From positions 310,001 to 374,000 of the forward strand of contig NZ_ABLD01000001.1 in NCBI RefSeq assembly GCF_000172415.1: a stretch of 64,000 nucleotides of DNA. The letters run 5' to 3'. Under the pieces are notes generated by a model that was not told the DNA's origin, made no database searches, and was given only the letters and a program-made list of their open reading frames with translations. Each line of letters opens with the position of its first letter. Positions within the stretch are counted from its first letter, which is position 1. Both the position numbers and the translations under genes were made by a program. Source of the DNA: Paraburkholderia graminis C4D1M (GTDB taxonomy: Bacteria; Pseudomonadota; Gammaproteobacteria; Burkholderiales; Burkholderiaceae). Positions 46,021 through 54,825 of this stretch are shown here, one piece after another.

Positions 46021-46042
46021 CCCGCCTTTCGGCGGGTCTTTG
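46021..46042 (+). terminator. Intrinsic terminator
   Basis: CCCGCC-TTTC-GGCGGG is a strong six-pair hairpin followed by TCTTTGT on the plus strand. It lies 30 bases beyond the stop of the minus-strand hydrolase gene, so it may serve both directions. Confidence 0.65.
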
Positions 46043-46066
46043 TGACCTGGAGGCGAGGGATTTTGT

Positions 46067-47893
46067 TTACTTACCGGACCTTTGGAGCGGTAACTCGATG
46101 AAGCTGCCGCCTCGACCCGTGTGAACCGAGAAGACGGGCGGCCGGCCATATGGCATCGGCACAAAATGCCCAGCATCCGCGCCGGAAATTGAAACACGCA
46201 GCTTGCTACCTTTGCTCAACGTCCAGGCTATGGGCAGGAACGGGATAACGAACTCGGTTACAACGCCGGCCTCAACGCGCGCTGCATCCTCGCGATGGTA
46301 GGAGCGGAACGGCCACGTCGTCACATAGTTCGCTGGCGCGTCGGACGTCTTTCGGTGAATTGCCCGAAGCAGACCCTCGGTCATGTAAAACGCGTTTCCT
46401 TCAACGTCGACCTCTGACAGGTAGACCAATATCGACGCGTCGCCCTGGTCGATTGCAAGACGAAGGTTTGCAACTGCATGTCCTTCGAGGGACGCTGGTG
46501 CAGTCAGCGGCTCAGTGTCGTAGTGCAACATTGAGGCCGACCGCTCCTGCCAATCGGGGTAGTAGTCCACGATGCTCGCAGCACCAAGGCGCTCGTATCG
46601 CGTTTGGGAGCCGCTGGTCGTCTCGAAGTCGACCTTGAATACATTCACTTGAGATTCGCCCGGAGATTGGGTCAGTGAGTTTCCAGTAGACAGGCTCAGC
46701 CGCGTGGTTTCCGGAACGGGCGGCCACGTGGTCGCAGATTGCCACTGCTCCGCGTGGACGTTGTAATAGTGAATCGGCGCTTCGTCCGCCTGACCCGTCT
46801 TTTGCCCCAGCAAATGTGTGTCGAAGAACCGCAGCAGCTCTGCGAGCAGGTTGAACGCCGGAGCTGCTTGCTCTCGCCACGGCGAAACAAAAGTCCGCGC
46901 ACCGTGGTCCCACGAGCCAAGAAGCAAGCGGTCATTGGGATTCGAGCGAGTCAGGAATCGCGTGATGGCGCCGTTGGCGTAGCCACCGCCGTCGTACCAG
47001 CCAGAGACCGAATAGATGGGAACGTCCTTCGAAATCTGGTCGAGGTAGTGATAGGGGCTGCACACGGCAAGGTTGAACTCGGGGTTGTGCAGCATCCCTT
47101 CGTCCCGGAAGGAGAATTCAGGTGCGGCTTCTGCCAGCGAGAAGTTGCTGCGATGCTTGCGGATTGCCGAAGCGAGCAGGGTGCCATCAGTGTCCTCATC
47201 GACACGGTGCGGCCCCTGGAGCCCCGGGTCCTCATAGTACGAGAACTTGCTGATGAGGTCGCGACGGTCATGGTCCATTGCCACCATCAGGTCTGAATAG
47301 GCCTGCGTCCAAACCTTTGAGAGCAGGCCGCCTGGGTACAACTGCTCGCTGTAGATGTCCGACACACCGAAGAGCGGCGCAATTGCTCTGACAGCCGGGT
47401 GACCCGTGCTGGCGAGGAAACATGCAGCCGCGCCGACGTATGAGATGCCAGTCGAACCAATGACACCGTTCGACCAAGGCTGCTCGACGGTCCATTGTGC
47501 GACTTCGCGATAGTCATCACGTTCCGTCGGAGAACGCAGCGCGTCGCGTGTGCCGAAGCTCGCGCCCGTGCCTCGCACATCGACGACCACAACGACGTAG
47601 CCGTGAGGCACAAAGAAGTCACGATAGCGGGCGGCGGCCGGTGCCGGTTCTGCAACGCTGCCATCGGTCTGAAAGCGCCGGTAGTACGGAGTGAAAATGA
47701 GCAGTGTCGGGAATTGCTGAGCCGACTCATTGCCTTGGGGAACATAAATGTCAGCAGCCAGACGGCAGCCGTCGCGCATCGTTATATATTGCGATGCGGG
47801 TGCAGCGGGAAGGTGAAATTCTGCGGGCCGGCTGGAGAGGTATTGGCTCGGAGGAACGCTCCAGGCCGAGTTCTTATCGTCGCGGTCAGACAT
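46067..47893 (-). CDS. CocE/NonD-family alpha/beta hydrolase (S15-like)
   Basis: The 608-residue enzyme belongs to the X-Pro dipeptidyl-peptidase / cocaine esterase family, serine hydrolases acting on esters or amides. The nucleophile is Ser 151 in GISYVG, after VVVVVDVRGTGASFGT (about 96-111). Catalytic Asp and His lie in the central and SWDHG (about 328) regions. The C-terminal third is a jelly-roll domain ending GHFVPMPYGRPPVFSVHTG. No signal peptide is present. It is the last gene of an operon with a GAF protein (10 bases apart) and an MFS transporter, suggesting uptake and hydrolysis of a compound. Confidence 0.9.
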   Translation of the reverse strand: MSDRDDKNSAWSVPPSQYLSSRPAEFHLPAAPASQYITMRDGCRLAADIYVPQGNESAQQFPTLLIFTPYYRRFQTDGSVAEPAPAAARYRDFFVPHGYVVVVVDVRGTGASFGTRDALRSPTERDDYREVAQWTVEQPWSNGVIGSTGISYVGAAACFLASTGHPAVRAIAPLFGVSDIYSEQLYPGGLLSKVWTQAYSDLMVAMDHDRRDLISKFSYYEDPGLQGPHRVDEDTDGTLLASAIRKHRSNFSLAEAAPEFSFRDEGMLHNPEFNLAVCSPYHYLDQISKDVPIYSVSGWYDGGGYANGAITRFLTRSNPNDRLLLGSWDHGARTFVSPWREQAAPAFNLLAELLRFFDTHLLGQKTGQADEAPIHYYNVHAEQWQSATTWPPVPETTRLSLSTGNSLTQSPGESQVNVFKVDFETTSGSQTRYERLGAASIVDYYPDWQERSASMLHYDTEPLTAPASLEGHAVANLRLAIDQGDASILVYLSEVDVEGNAFYMTEGLLRAIHRKTSDAPANYVTTWPFRSYHREDAARVEAGVVTEFVIPFLPIAWTLSKGSKLRVSISGADAGHFVPMPYGRPPVFSVHTGRGGSFIELPLQRSGK

Positions 47894-47903
47894 CGTGGAA
47901 TCC

Positions 47904-48434
47904 TTACTTTGTGTTCAGGGCAGCACTCTCGGCGCGCACGGGTTCGGCGTAAAGAAAGGCGGGCAGCGCGGCCTGTGCCAGGCATCGAACTACCGGAACG
48001 TGCTCGTCCTGGTAGTAATCTTCCGTGTGAAGAAGGTTGACCGTCGCCAATATCTTTCCCATCCAGAACACCGGCACGTTCAGAATGCTCGAGCAGCCAG
48101 TCGCCAGAATCGCCTCCGCGTCTGTGAAGTTGGCGACGATGTCGGCTTGATTGCGGCCGATGAATGGCTGCCCGGTCGCCAGGACTTTCTGTAAGCGAGG
48201 TGCGGAGTCAATGCGTTTGATGCCGCCCGACGCGTAAGAGTGGCTCACGTTGCTGTAGGCCCGGCTGACAATGCCCTTGTCGGTATGGACGGCGAGTACT
48301 GTGAGAAGCTTGCGGCCAACAACTTCGGCGATTGCACTGTCCAGTGCTTCTAGAGTCGACCGGGGCTGGTCAATCCGTGCGTGAGCCTCGGTGATGTTCC
48401 GTAGCCCAGCGACGAGTTTTTCAGAGAGCGTCAT
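47904..48434 (-). CDS. Stand-alone GAF-domain protein
   Basis: The 176-residue protein has a helical start (about 1-30) and one GAF domain (about 35-160: LLTVLAVHTDKGIVSRAYSN, LQKVLATGQPFIGRNQADIV, GCSSILNVPVFWMGKILATV). No output domain is present. Its ATG overlaps the TGA of the MFS gene by four bases, so both are made together. GAF domains bind small ligands. In catabolic operons such proteins can be sensors or enzymes of the free-methionine-sulfoxide-reductase fold; here the role is open. Confidence 0.85.
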   Translation of the reverse strand: MTLSEKLVAGLRNITEAHARIDQPRSTLEALDSAIAEVVGRKLLTVLAVHTDKGIVSRAYSNVSHSYASGGIKRIDSAPRLQKVLATGQPFIGRNQADIVANFTDAEAILATGCSSILNVPVFWMGKILATVNLLHTEDYYQDEHVPVVRCLAQAALPAFLYAEPVRAESAALNTK

Positions 48435-49843
48435 GCGTCGCTCCGCGAGGGAACCGGCAGGCCACCATCGTGACGGGCAGGCTTACTTTCCGCGGTTGCA
48501 ATCTCCTCCAACGCCAAGCCGCGAGTCGGGATGCCAAAGATAAGGACGACAGCCGCACCAGTGAGCAAGATGCACGTCGTGACGCCAAACACGCCAGCGA
48601 AGCCAAGCGTCGGATAGATGAGACCGACGAGGATTGGGGCGATGATGGCGCCAATTCGACCGAACGAAGACGAGGTGCCGACACCGGTTGCGCGAAGGCT
48701 CGTGGGGAAGATTTCCGGCGTGTACGCATACACACCACCAAACGTTCCGTTCATGAAGAACGAGAGGCAGATACCCGCGACCGCGATTTGCCAGGTCGCG
48801 TCAGAGAACGCCATTCCAACTGCCGAGAGACCGCCCAGCACCATATACGTTGCAATCGTGCCTTGCCGTCCAAGGCGTTCGTTCAGGTACGCGGCCGACA
48901 GGTAGCCCGGGATTTGTGCGGCGTACATCAGCAACGAGAATCCGAAGCTCTTCGTGATAGTCATGCCATGCTGAATCAGCAGGCTCGGAATCCAGGTGAA
49001 GAACGCGTAGTAACTGAAGGCAATGGCGAACCACATCGTCCAGGACATCGCCGTCGTCCTGCGAAGCCTGGGCGACCAAATCTTGGCGAAGTTGCCGAAG
49101 AAGCTTGATGGGGCGACTTGCGCTGCCGCTTGCACAATGGACTCGGCGACTGGCTCAAAGGTCTGGCCTTCTTTAAGAACCAGTGCCTCTATTCGGTCCA
49201 GTGTAGCGTTTGCTTCGGCGGTGCGACCTCTGCTCTCGAGCCAACGCGGCGACTCAGGCAGGTCACGTCTCCACCACAGCAGGATGAAGATGGGCAGCGA
49301 CGTGATAACTACGACGTAGCGCCAACCTCCCTCGAAGTGCGGGATTATCAGATTGCCAAACACCGCCGACATCACGTAGCCAAACGCGAAAAAGCCAGCA
49401 AGCGCGCCGGTAAAGGCGCCTCGATATTTTCGAGCCACGAATTCAGAGAGGAACGGCGCGACGATTGCACTTTCTGCCCCGGCGCCGAAGCCCGCGAAGA
49501 TTCGAATGCCGTAGAAGGCTTGCCAGTTGTTGACTTGCGAGCTGATGAGCGAGGCGATACAGAAAATCACCAGCGCGGTCATCATGACAAACCGCCGTCC
49601 GAAACGGTCGCCGGCCAACCCTGCGAGCAGCGCTCCAAAGAAGAATCCGGTGTAGGTACTACTGGCGATAAGACCCGTCTGGAAGGGCGAGAGGTGCCAC
49701 GCCTTCGCAATGGCAGGCAACACGAACGCCATTGAGGACGAGTCCATGGCATCGAACGTGTAACCGAGGCCGCCCATGAACAACAGCTTCTTGTGAAAGC
49801 CACAGAACGGCAACCGTTCGAGGCGTGCTGCAACGCTAGACAT
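48431..49843 (-). CDS. MFS transporter (organic-acid/aromatic-acid type)
   Basis: The 470-residue protein has 12 predicted membrane helices, the MFS loop motif GLAGDRFGRRFVM (about 78-90) and the LPESPRWLESRGR motif (about 202-214) of the sugar/organic-acid proton symporter branch. It heads the minus-strand operon MFS-GAF-CocE hydrolase and is divergent from a LysR regulator. The likely substrate is an ester, amide or aromatic acid that the hydrolase then processes; specificity cannot be read from sequence. Confidence 0.9.
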   Translation of the reverse strand: MSSVAARLERLPFCGFHKKLLFMGGLGYTFDAMDSSSMAFVLPAIAKAWHLSPFQTGLIASSTYTGFFFGALLAGLAGDRFGRRFVMMTALVIFCIASLISSQVNNWQAFYGIRIFAGFGAGAESAIVAPFLSEFVARKYRGAFTGALAGFFAFGYVMSAVFGNLIIPHFEGGWRYVVVITSLPIFILLWWRRDLPESPRWLESRGRTAEANATLDRIEALVLKEGQTFEPVAESIVQAAAQVAPSSFFGNFAKIWSPRLRRTTAMSWTMWFAIAFSYYAFFTWIPSLLIQHGMTITKSFGFSLLMYAAQIPGYLSAAYLNERLGRQGTIATYMVLGGLSAVGMAFSDATWQIAVAGICLSFFMNGTFGGVYAYTPEIFPTSLRATGVGTSSSFGRIGAIIAPILVGLIYPTLGFAGVFGVTTCILLTGAAVVLIFGIPTRGLALEEIATAESKPARHDGGLPVPSRSDA

Positions 49844-49999
49844 GCTCTCTCTCCCGCCCTGTGCAATTGCTCAGAAGGCATCTATTTCATTCTCCAGGAG
49901 TCCTCGTGTTTGCAGGGCCCCGCCCATGGTCCAGCTAGACCGCGTATCTGCATTTGACGACCACAGCGGTCATGCGTCAAATGCGAAAAACAATTCATA

Positions 50000-50018
50000 A
50001 TGTGCGGAAAACGCACAT
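50000..50018. promoter_or_regulatory. Inverted repeat, candidate operator of the LysR regulator
   Basis: ATGTGCG-GAAAA-CGCACAT is a perfect repeat with seven-base arms and a five-base spacer. It ends ten bases before the lysR start in the 184-base divergent gap. The T-N11-A form typical of LysR sites is contained in it (for example T50001 to A50017 region). Confidence 0.55.
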
Positions 50019-50027
50019 GGATAGGAC

Positions 50028-50957
50028 ATGCTGAACGTACGAGAACTTGAGGCTTTCAGGGCCTTTATCGAATGCGGCTCCGTTACATTGGCTGCGGACA
50101 GACTGGGACGCACGCAGCCGCAGGTCGGGCGCCTACTGACGTCTCTGGAGGAAACGGTCGGCTTTCGGCTCTTCGACCGGGTCGGCAAGCGTCTTCACGC
50201 AACGCAGGAGGGTTGGCGGTTCTATGAAGAAGTCGACCGCGTCATTCGGGAACTCGAGTCTCTTACGAGGTCGGCCGGTCAGATTCGCTCGGGTGCGTCG
50301 GACCATCTTCGAGTCCTGGTCGCGCCGCACGTGACCAATGCGCTCGTTTCGCGGGCGCTTGTGCTCGTCCAGCAGAAGTTGCCGGCACTCACCGCAGAGG
50401 TAGCCTCGCGCGTGCGGCTCGACATCGAAACCTGGATTACGCGCGAACAGTTCGATGTCGGGGTCTGTGTTTTGCCTATAGACAATCCAAGCATCGTCGT
50501 GGAGCCGTTCCTGCATACAAGGGCAGTCATAGTTATGTCCGAAGGACATCCTCTCGCCGCACAAGACGTCGTCTCACTCGACGATATTCTCGACCTGCCG
50601 TTGGTGTCGACTCATTCGCGGTCCTTACTGCGCCAGCAGCTTGAGCGCATGTTCCGCGAGGAAAGGCGGAAGCCAAACATCCGCTATGAGACGACGAACG
50701 GCCTCGTTGCGTGCGAACTCGCTGCACAAGGGTTAGGAGTCGCGCTGGCTGACCCTTTCATCGCCATCTCATCGGGGACTTCGAACCTTGTAATCAGAGC
50801 GTTCGCCGAAGACGTGCCACTTGAGTACGGTTTCTTGTTTCCATTGGGCAAGACGCCATCGAAAGCGGCCAGTGTTTTCACTGACGCTGTGCGAGAAACG
50901 GTACTAGAACGCGTGAAGCAGCTTTCCTTGCCACAAGACGCGTTCACACTGATTTGA
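50028..50957 (+). CDS. LysR-family transcriptional regulator
   Basis: The 309-residue protein has an N-terminal helix-turn-helix (about 3-62: RELEAFRAFIECGSVTLAAD and LFDRVGKRLHATQEG) and a periplasmic-binding-like effector domain (about 90-300). It is divergent from the MFS-GAF-hydrolase operon and most likely controls it in response to the imported compound, as is usual for this arrangement. The start at 50028 agrees with the family N-terminus (MLNVRELEAF). Confidence 0.92.
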   Translation: MLNVRELEAFRAFIECGSVTLAADRLGRTQPQVGRLLTSLEETVGFRLFDRVGKRLHATQEGWRFYEEVDRVIRELESLTRSAGQIRSGASDHLRVLVAPHVTNALVSRALVLVQQKLPALTAEVASRVRLDIETWITREQFDVGVCVLPIDNPSIVVEPFLHTRAVIVMSEGHPLAAQDVVSLDDILDLPLVSTHSRSLLRQQLERMFREERRKPNIRYETTNGLVACELAAQGLGVALADPFIAISSGTSNLVIRAFAEDVPLEYGFLFPLGKTPSKAASVFTDAVRETVLERVKQLSLPQDAFTLI

Positions 50958-51069
50958 TGCCGCCAGCGTGAGAAGCATTTCGATGGCGATACGCCTTTCC
51001 AGCCCACCCACTAGCTTTTTTTAGCGCGACCGTGGCATATTGCGACCACATTCACTTGGAGGCTACCTG

Positions 51070-51852
51070 ATGGCTACGACTTTGGAAGCAATGCAGGCGA
51101 AGATTAGAAAATTGCAAGCCCAAGCGGATGCGCTCCTCGCGAAAAAATCGAGCGCTGTTATCGAGAAGATTCGCGGCCTGATGGTGGAACACGGTCTAAC
51201 GACTGCCGACATTGATGCGCACACTGGCGGCAAAAAGCGTGGACCCAAGCCGGGCGCCAAGGCTGCCAAAAACGCGGTGCAAGCAATCAGCAAAACTAAG
51301 GGCAAGTTGCCCCCCAAGTACATCAATCCGAAAACCGGAGAGACATGGAGTGGTCATGCTCGGCCGCCGGCGTGGATTGCTAAAGTCAGGGACCGCAGTA
51401 AATTCCTGATTGCAGACGGCGCTCCAACGACGGTAGCTGGGACTAAGGGGATTGCGGGCAAATCCAAGCCTGCCGGCAAGAAGACGTCGAAGACTGCCAG
51501 CCGAACAGAAGCCGTCGGCAACTATGTGCGTGGGCCGCAGCCGGCCAAATATCGCGACCCTAAGTCCGGTGCGACTTGGAGCGGTCGTGGACCGGCGCCG
51601 GCGTGGCTGGCTGGTGCCAGGCACCGCAGTAAGTTTTTGATTGATGGCAACAGCACTGCGGCCGATGCAAAACCGGTGGTCACGAAGGAAGTTGCGAAGA
51701 AGACCCCGGCGGGGAAGAAAACTGCTGCCAAGAAGGCCATGAGCGCGAAGGTACCGGCAAAGAAAGCCGCGGCGAAAAAAGCGTCGCGCCAGAGCGTGGC
51801 GGTGCCCGCTCCGGTGTCCACAGTCGAGTCTGGCGCCGAGTTGACGACCTAA
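51070..51852 (+). CDS. H-NS-family protein with two DNA-binding domains and Lys/Ala-rich tail
   Basis: The 260-residue protein has a coiled-coil start (LEAMQAKIRKLQAQADALLA), then one H-NS C-terminal domain (about 88-117, YINPKTGETWSGHARPPAW) and a second (about 160-190, YRDPKSGATWSGRGPAPAW), followed by a histone-H1-like tail of KKT/KKA repeats (about 200-245). Normal H-NS is 90-135 residues with one domain. The double domain and basic tail should give tighter DNA bridging. ATG 51070 follows GGAGG; 42 earlier bases in frame are untranslated leader. Confidence 0.9.
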   Translation: MATTLEAMQAKIRKLQAQADALLAKKSSAVIEKIRGLMVEHGLTTADIDAHTGGKKRGPKPGAKAAKNAVQAISKTKGKLPPKYINPKTGETWSGHARPPAWIAKVRDRSKFLIADGAPTTVAGTKGIAGKSKPAGKKTSKTASRTEAVGNYVRGPQPAKYRDPKSGATWSGRGPAPAWLAGARHRSKFLIDGNSTAADAKPVVTKEVAKKTPAGKKTAAKKAMSAKVPAKKAAAKKASRQSVAVPAPVSTVESGAELTT

Positions 51853-51922
51853 TCATAGTTGTCAGGTGCCCGGTGGACCAGCGATTTCCTGATTCCACCG
51901 GGGACATTGAGCCGGCGACTTT

Positions 51923-52171
51923 TTATTGCGCCTCTGCTGCCTGACGGTGTGCGGCTTGCTGCTGAGCCTGCTGTTGTGCGTGTTGTTTGGCAAGGTGTCT
52001 ACCCACAACGCAGCCACCGACCGCACCGACCACAGCATGGTGGCCAGCGTAGTGTCCGGCGACCCCGCCGACGACAGCACCCTTCAGGCATCCTGCAGCG
52101 TTCGCCGTGCCTGCCATTGCGAAGGCAAGCGCCGCTGCCATCAAGCTGGTTCTTATCAAGCTAGCGTTCAT
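51923..52171 (-). CDS. Small exported glycine-zipper protein
   Basis: The 82-residue product has a signal peptide (MNASLIRTSLMAAALAFAMA, cleavage near ANAA) and a mature part with a glycine zipper (GAVVGGVAGHYAGHHAVVGA) and a Gln/Ala/His-rich tail. Such proteins insert in or associate with the outer membrane or form oligomers. It is probably co-directional with the exported protein at 52225. Confidence 0.7.
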   Translation of the reverse strand: MNASLIRTSLMAAALAFAMAGTANAAGCLKGAVVGGVAGHYAGHHAVVGAVGGCVVGRHLAKQHAQQQAQQQAAHRQAAEAQ

Positions 52172-52224
52172 TCGAATACGCTCAGAGTTTCGATTGACGG
52201 GATGTGACGCCTTATTGCGTCGCT

Positions 52225-52527
52225 TCAATAGCCGCGCCATCCGTGACGCTCGCGCCACTCGTGTTCACGCCACTCATGACGGCGCCATTCTCGCTCGCGC
52301 CACTCGCGGCGTTCCCGCCATTCGCGAGCTCGCCAGTCATCGCCATAGGCGACTGCCACGGGTGCGGGACCGTACACCACAGGAGGCGATGCGTACACCG
52401 GTTCCGCCGGCACATACACGGCTCCGGGAACACCCAGCCCGATAGCTACGTCGACGTGTGCTGATGCTGCGCTTGAGGCTGCAAGCACTGCAAGGCCCAA
52501 TGCTGCGCCGAGAATCTTGTTGTTCAT
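52225..52527 (-). CDS. Small exported protein with WRE repeats
   Basis: Starting at ATG 52527 after AGGAG, the 100-residue protein has a signal peptide (NNKILGAALGLAVLAASSAA), a Val/Pro/Tyr-rich middle (VYVPAEPVYASPPVVYG) and a C-terminal repeat of about seven W/H-R-E units (WREREWRRHEWREHEW). The product is probably periplasmic; the tail is highly charged and aromatic. Similar proteins are common in Burkholderia, often described as putative lipoprotein or PXPV-repeat-like; function is unknown. Confidence 0.75.
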   Translation of the reverse strand: MNNKILGAALGLAVLAASSAASAHVDVAIGLGVPGAVYVPAEPVYASPPVVYGPAPVAVAYGDDWRAREWRERREWREREWRRHEWREHEWRERHGWRGY

Positions 52528-52594
52528 TTTCCCACTCCTCGCACATTCGAGTGCAATGTCAATCACTACGGTTCGGAGTTTAGGAGCGGGCGCC

Positions 52595-52632
52595 GGACAC
52601 ATGTGAAACGGCGGTGCGAGAGTGGTAACAAC
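52595..52632 (+). repeat. 38-bp repeat, copy 1
   Basis: This segment matches 58603-58640 in the same orientation at 33 of 38 positions, with the shared core AAACGGCGGTGCGA and TGGTAACA. It might be the end of a lost mobile element, but no inverted partner or target duplication was seen. Confidence 0.55.
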
Positions 52633-52999
52633 GAATTACTGGCGGGGGCGCAGGGGCAAGATGAGCTGCGTTGGCGTCCAACACTGCCGCTCTTTGGGGG
52701 CGCTCGACTTAGGCGGAGGCTGCACAATGCACAGAGCTGGGCAAAGCGGCAGGAGCTAGGCTCGAACGAACTCAAGATGCTGAACGCTTTGATGCTCCGC
52801 TGGCACCTGACCAACGGTTCCTTCGACTGCTGGCAATCAGTGCGCAGGCGCGTAGATTTGCAACCATCGATAGCACGATGGCGCACGTGATGTAGTCAAG
52901 GCTGAGGTGCCGCGCACAGCCTCGATTCAAATCGAAGACCGTTCACAGCAGAAATCCCCAACGCCTTATAAATCGACCAGCGAGCGACAATTGCTCCGA
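52633..52999. other. Gene-free stretch after repeat copy 1
   Basis: A plus-strand frame of about 95 codons starts in the repeat (MKRRCESGNNELLAG) but resembles nothing known. It may be residual mobile-element sequence. Confidence 0.35.
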
Positions 53000-53362
53000 T
53001 TAGTTCATTGGTATCGCGAGCAGGTGGCGTTGACACGTACGATAGATGCTCCTCGTCGTCGGAGCAGCAAAGTCAAGGCGAAGTCTGCTATCAAACATCG
53101 ACGCGAAGAAATTGGCATTCAGCGCAACGCCGGTCTCAGAGCTGATGCACTCGGCGACGTTCTGTGCCCAGCATGCAAGCTTCACACGACTAAGCAAGTC
53201 TCCGTCGCGCGAATTCTTCCTCGCCCAGCTTTCGGCTGACTCGACCGTATTCGCGGGTGTCATCCAGCGACCGGTGATGTGCTTCGTAAAAAGATGCGAT
53301 ATCACGAGAAAAGTGAGGAGCTCTGACCGCGCGTGGATATCCCATCGGGAGTACGTTGTCAT
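53000..53362 (-). CDS. Homologue of the 11119-11481 product
   Basis: The 120-residue protein has the same length and layout as the gene after SRAP: ARSELLTFLVISHLFTKHIT aligns with ARAELLAYLVAAHLLARQMT, and LRLDFAAPTTRSIYRTCQRH with LRLDFRSPLAREIYQHCLTH, plus a shared VES and W. Identity is moderate, so this is an old paralogue or separate acquisition. It stands alone; function unknown. Confidence 0.75.
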   Translation of the reverse strand: MTTYSRWDIHARSELLTFLVISHLFTKHITGRWMTPANTVESAESWARKNSRDGDLLSRVKLACWAQNVAECISSETGVALNANFFASMFDSRLRLDFAAPTTRSIYRTCQRHLLAIPMN

Positions 53363-53733
53363 CGGATATTCGTTCTTTCGACGGATGAAGACCAGTGTAG
53401 GACGGAACGGCGTAAGGTCAAGGAAACGACAAGGGCCATTTGATGGAGAAGTCGCGCCGCCGTGCGAAATCCATTCCGACGCCGGGTGCCAGGCTGATAG
53501 CAGTCGGTTTGCCGCGTCCCGGCACTGAACATTGGGGCTGCAGTGATTGCCCCTTGATGTCCGTCATCGTTGCGCATTGGCGTGACCGTCGACGGGCTGC
53601 GAGGAGGCAACTGCGCTGCAGCGTGAATCGTGGCGCAACACGCCCTATCATTCGACGCATAGGTATCGAGCAGCACGGCGTATCTGTCAGCGCACCTTCA
53701 CTGCTTTAGCAATCGCCATTGGGGGGACCAAAT
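53363..53733. other. Gene-free stretch
   Basis: No frame has both a good start and coherent sequence. The end holds GGGGGG, the ribosome binding site of the next gene. Confidence 0.4.
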
Positions 53734-54171
53734 ATGCGAATCGCGATGAGGCTCGTCGCAGACGCTTACGACGCACTTGCTCGGGGCGATGCTGGCCCGC
53801 TCCTCGTGCTCATTCCAGCCGGCATCGAATGGAGAATTGTTGGGCCGGCAAGTCGGCCCCACGGCATCGTATGCCGCACGCCGGTAGACGTGCAGAAGTA
53901 TTTCGGTGACCTTTTCTCCTCGGAAAGAATCACCAGCTTTGAGCCCGATGACTTCATCGACATGGGTGAGCAGATTGTCGTAATCGGCTTCGTTGCGTCG
54001 GCAACGGAGTCGACAGGCGAACTCTTCAATTCTCAATGGGTGCATATCTTCGATGTCCAGGACGGCCTGCGGACGCGCTGGTCCGACTTTCTGGATTCGT
54101 CCGTGCCCATAGCGTTGGACGTGCTGCCGCTGGCTAGCTCTGCTCCGAGCCCTCGGACGAGGGCGACTTGA
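53734..54171 (+). CDS. SnoaL-like / NTF2-fold protein
   Basis: The 145-residue protein fits the small NTF2/SnoaL fold: helix AMRLVADAYDALARGD, strand VLIPAGIEWRIVGP, a PVDVQKYFGDLFSSERITSF segment, and strands IVVIGFVASATESTG and SQWVHIFDVQDGLRTRWSDF. Members are isomerases, cyclases or proteins of unknown role. ATG 53734 follows GGGGGG. It stands alone. Confidence 0.8.
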   Translation: MRIAMRLVADAYDALARGDAGPLLVLIPAGIEWRIVGPASRPHGIVCRTPVDVQKYFGDLFSSERITSFEPDDFIDMGEQIVVIGFVASATESTGELFNSQWVHIFDVQDGLRTRWSDFLDSSVPIALDVLPLASSAPSPRTRAT

Positions 54172-54644
54172 GCAGAGTTTCGCCCACGGCCAACAGCTCT
54201 CGGACTCGGGAAAATGAAGAAGTGCCGTGGCCGTCGGTTTTCCGCATCTACATGGCCGCGACGCGGTGTATGAGCTATCTCGAGTCCGTGCAGAGAAAGA
54301 GCGATTGCATGCGCAGCCATATGCCCGGCTTCGCCTGAATTTTCCAGCGGGCCGACCGCTGGCTGGACTGTTCCATTCGGACCGCCGCAGTGCAGTCACA
54401 CCCCGAGACATAGACCGGACATAATTCGTCGCATTCTCGGACCGCCAAATTGTGCAAGAGCAACTCCGACTCGAAGCAGGAGTACATTGAAGTTCGAGTC
54501 TGCAAGTCGACGCCGTGGTCCTTGTCATCGGCCTGTCAATACACGACTGAGACAAAGCTGCTGACCTCGCCACGTTGTGCGGTTAAAGTCTTGCGTTGAT
54601 TATGCCGTTATTGACTCCGTTGAAAGAATTCGTGGGGTGTCGGA
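54172..54644. other. Stretch with only fragmentary coding signals
   Basis: Short pieces such as RIYMAATRCMSYLESVQRKS (about 54240-54300) look coding but are cut by stops. No complete gene is visible. Confidence 0.35.
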
Positions 54645-54787
54645 ATGGCACTCAAGGACTATGAGTTGACAGTGTTCACGTCCCCCAAAATCCGACGCGG
54701 CTTGTCATCGATGAGCTGCAGGTAAATGAAGGACGCATCACGCGTGTGCCAGTTACGGTGAACGACCTGCATCTATGCGGCACATGA
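54645..54787 (+). pseudogene. Small unknown gene with frameshift
   Basis: From ATG 54645 the frame reads MALKDYELTVFTSP. At the CCCCCAAAA run near 54690 the coherent sequence moves by minus one base and continues NPTRLVIDELQVNEGRITRV to LHLCGT and TGA 54787. The two parts look like one protein of about 48 residues. It ends just before the membrane protein gene, with which it may once have formed an operon. Confidence 0.45.
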
Positions 54788-54825
54788 CCGGCGAATGTTG
54801 GTCTTGGACAGAGAGAACGTCAGAA

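Noticed and set aside
54690..54700. Programmed minus-one slippery site
   Set aside because: The run CCCCCAAAA is not in the X-XXY-YYZ register of the zero frame, so mutation is the simpler explanation.
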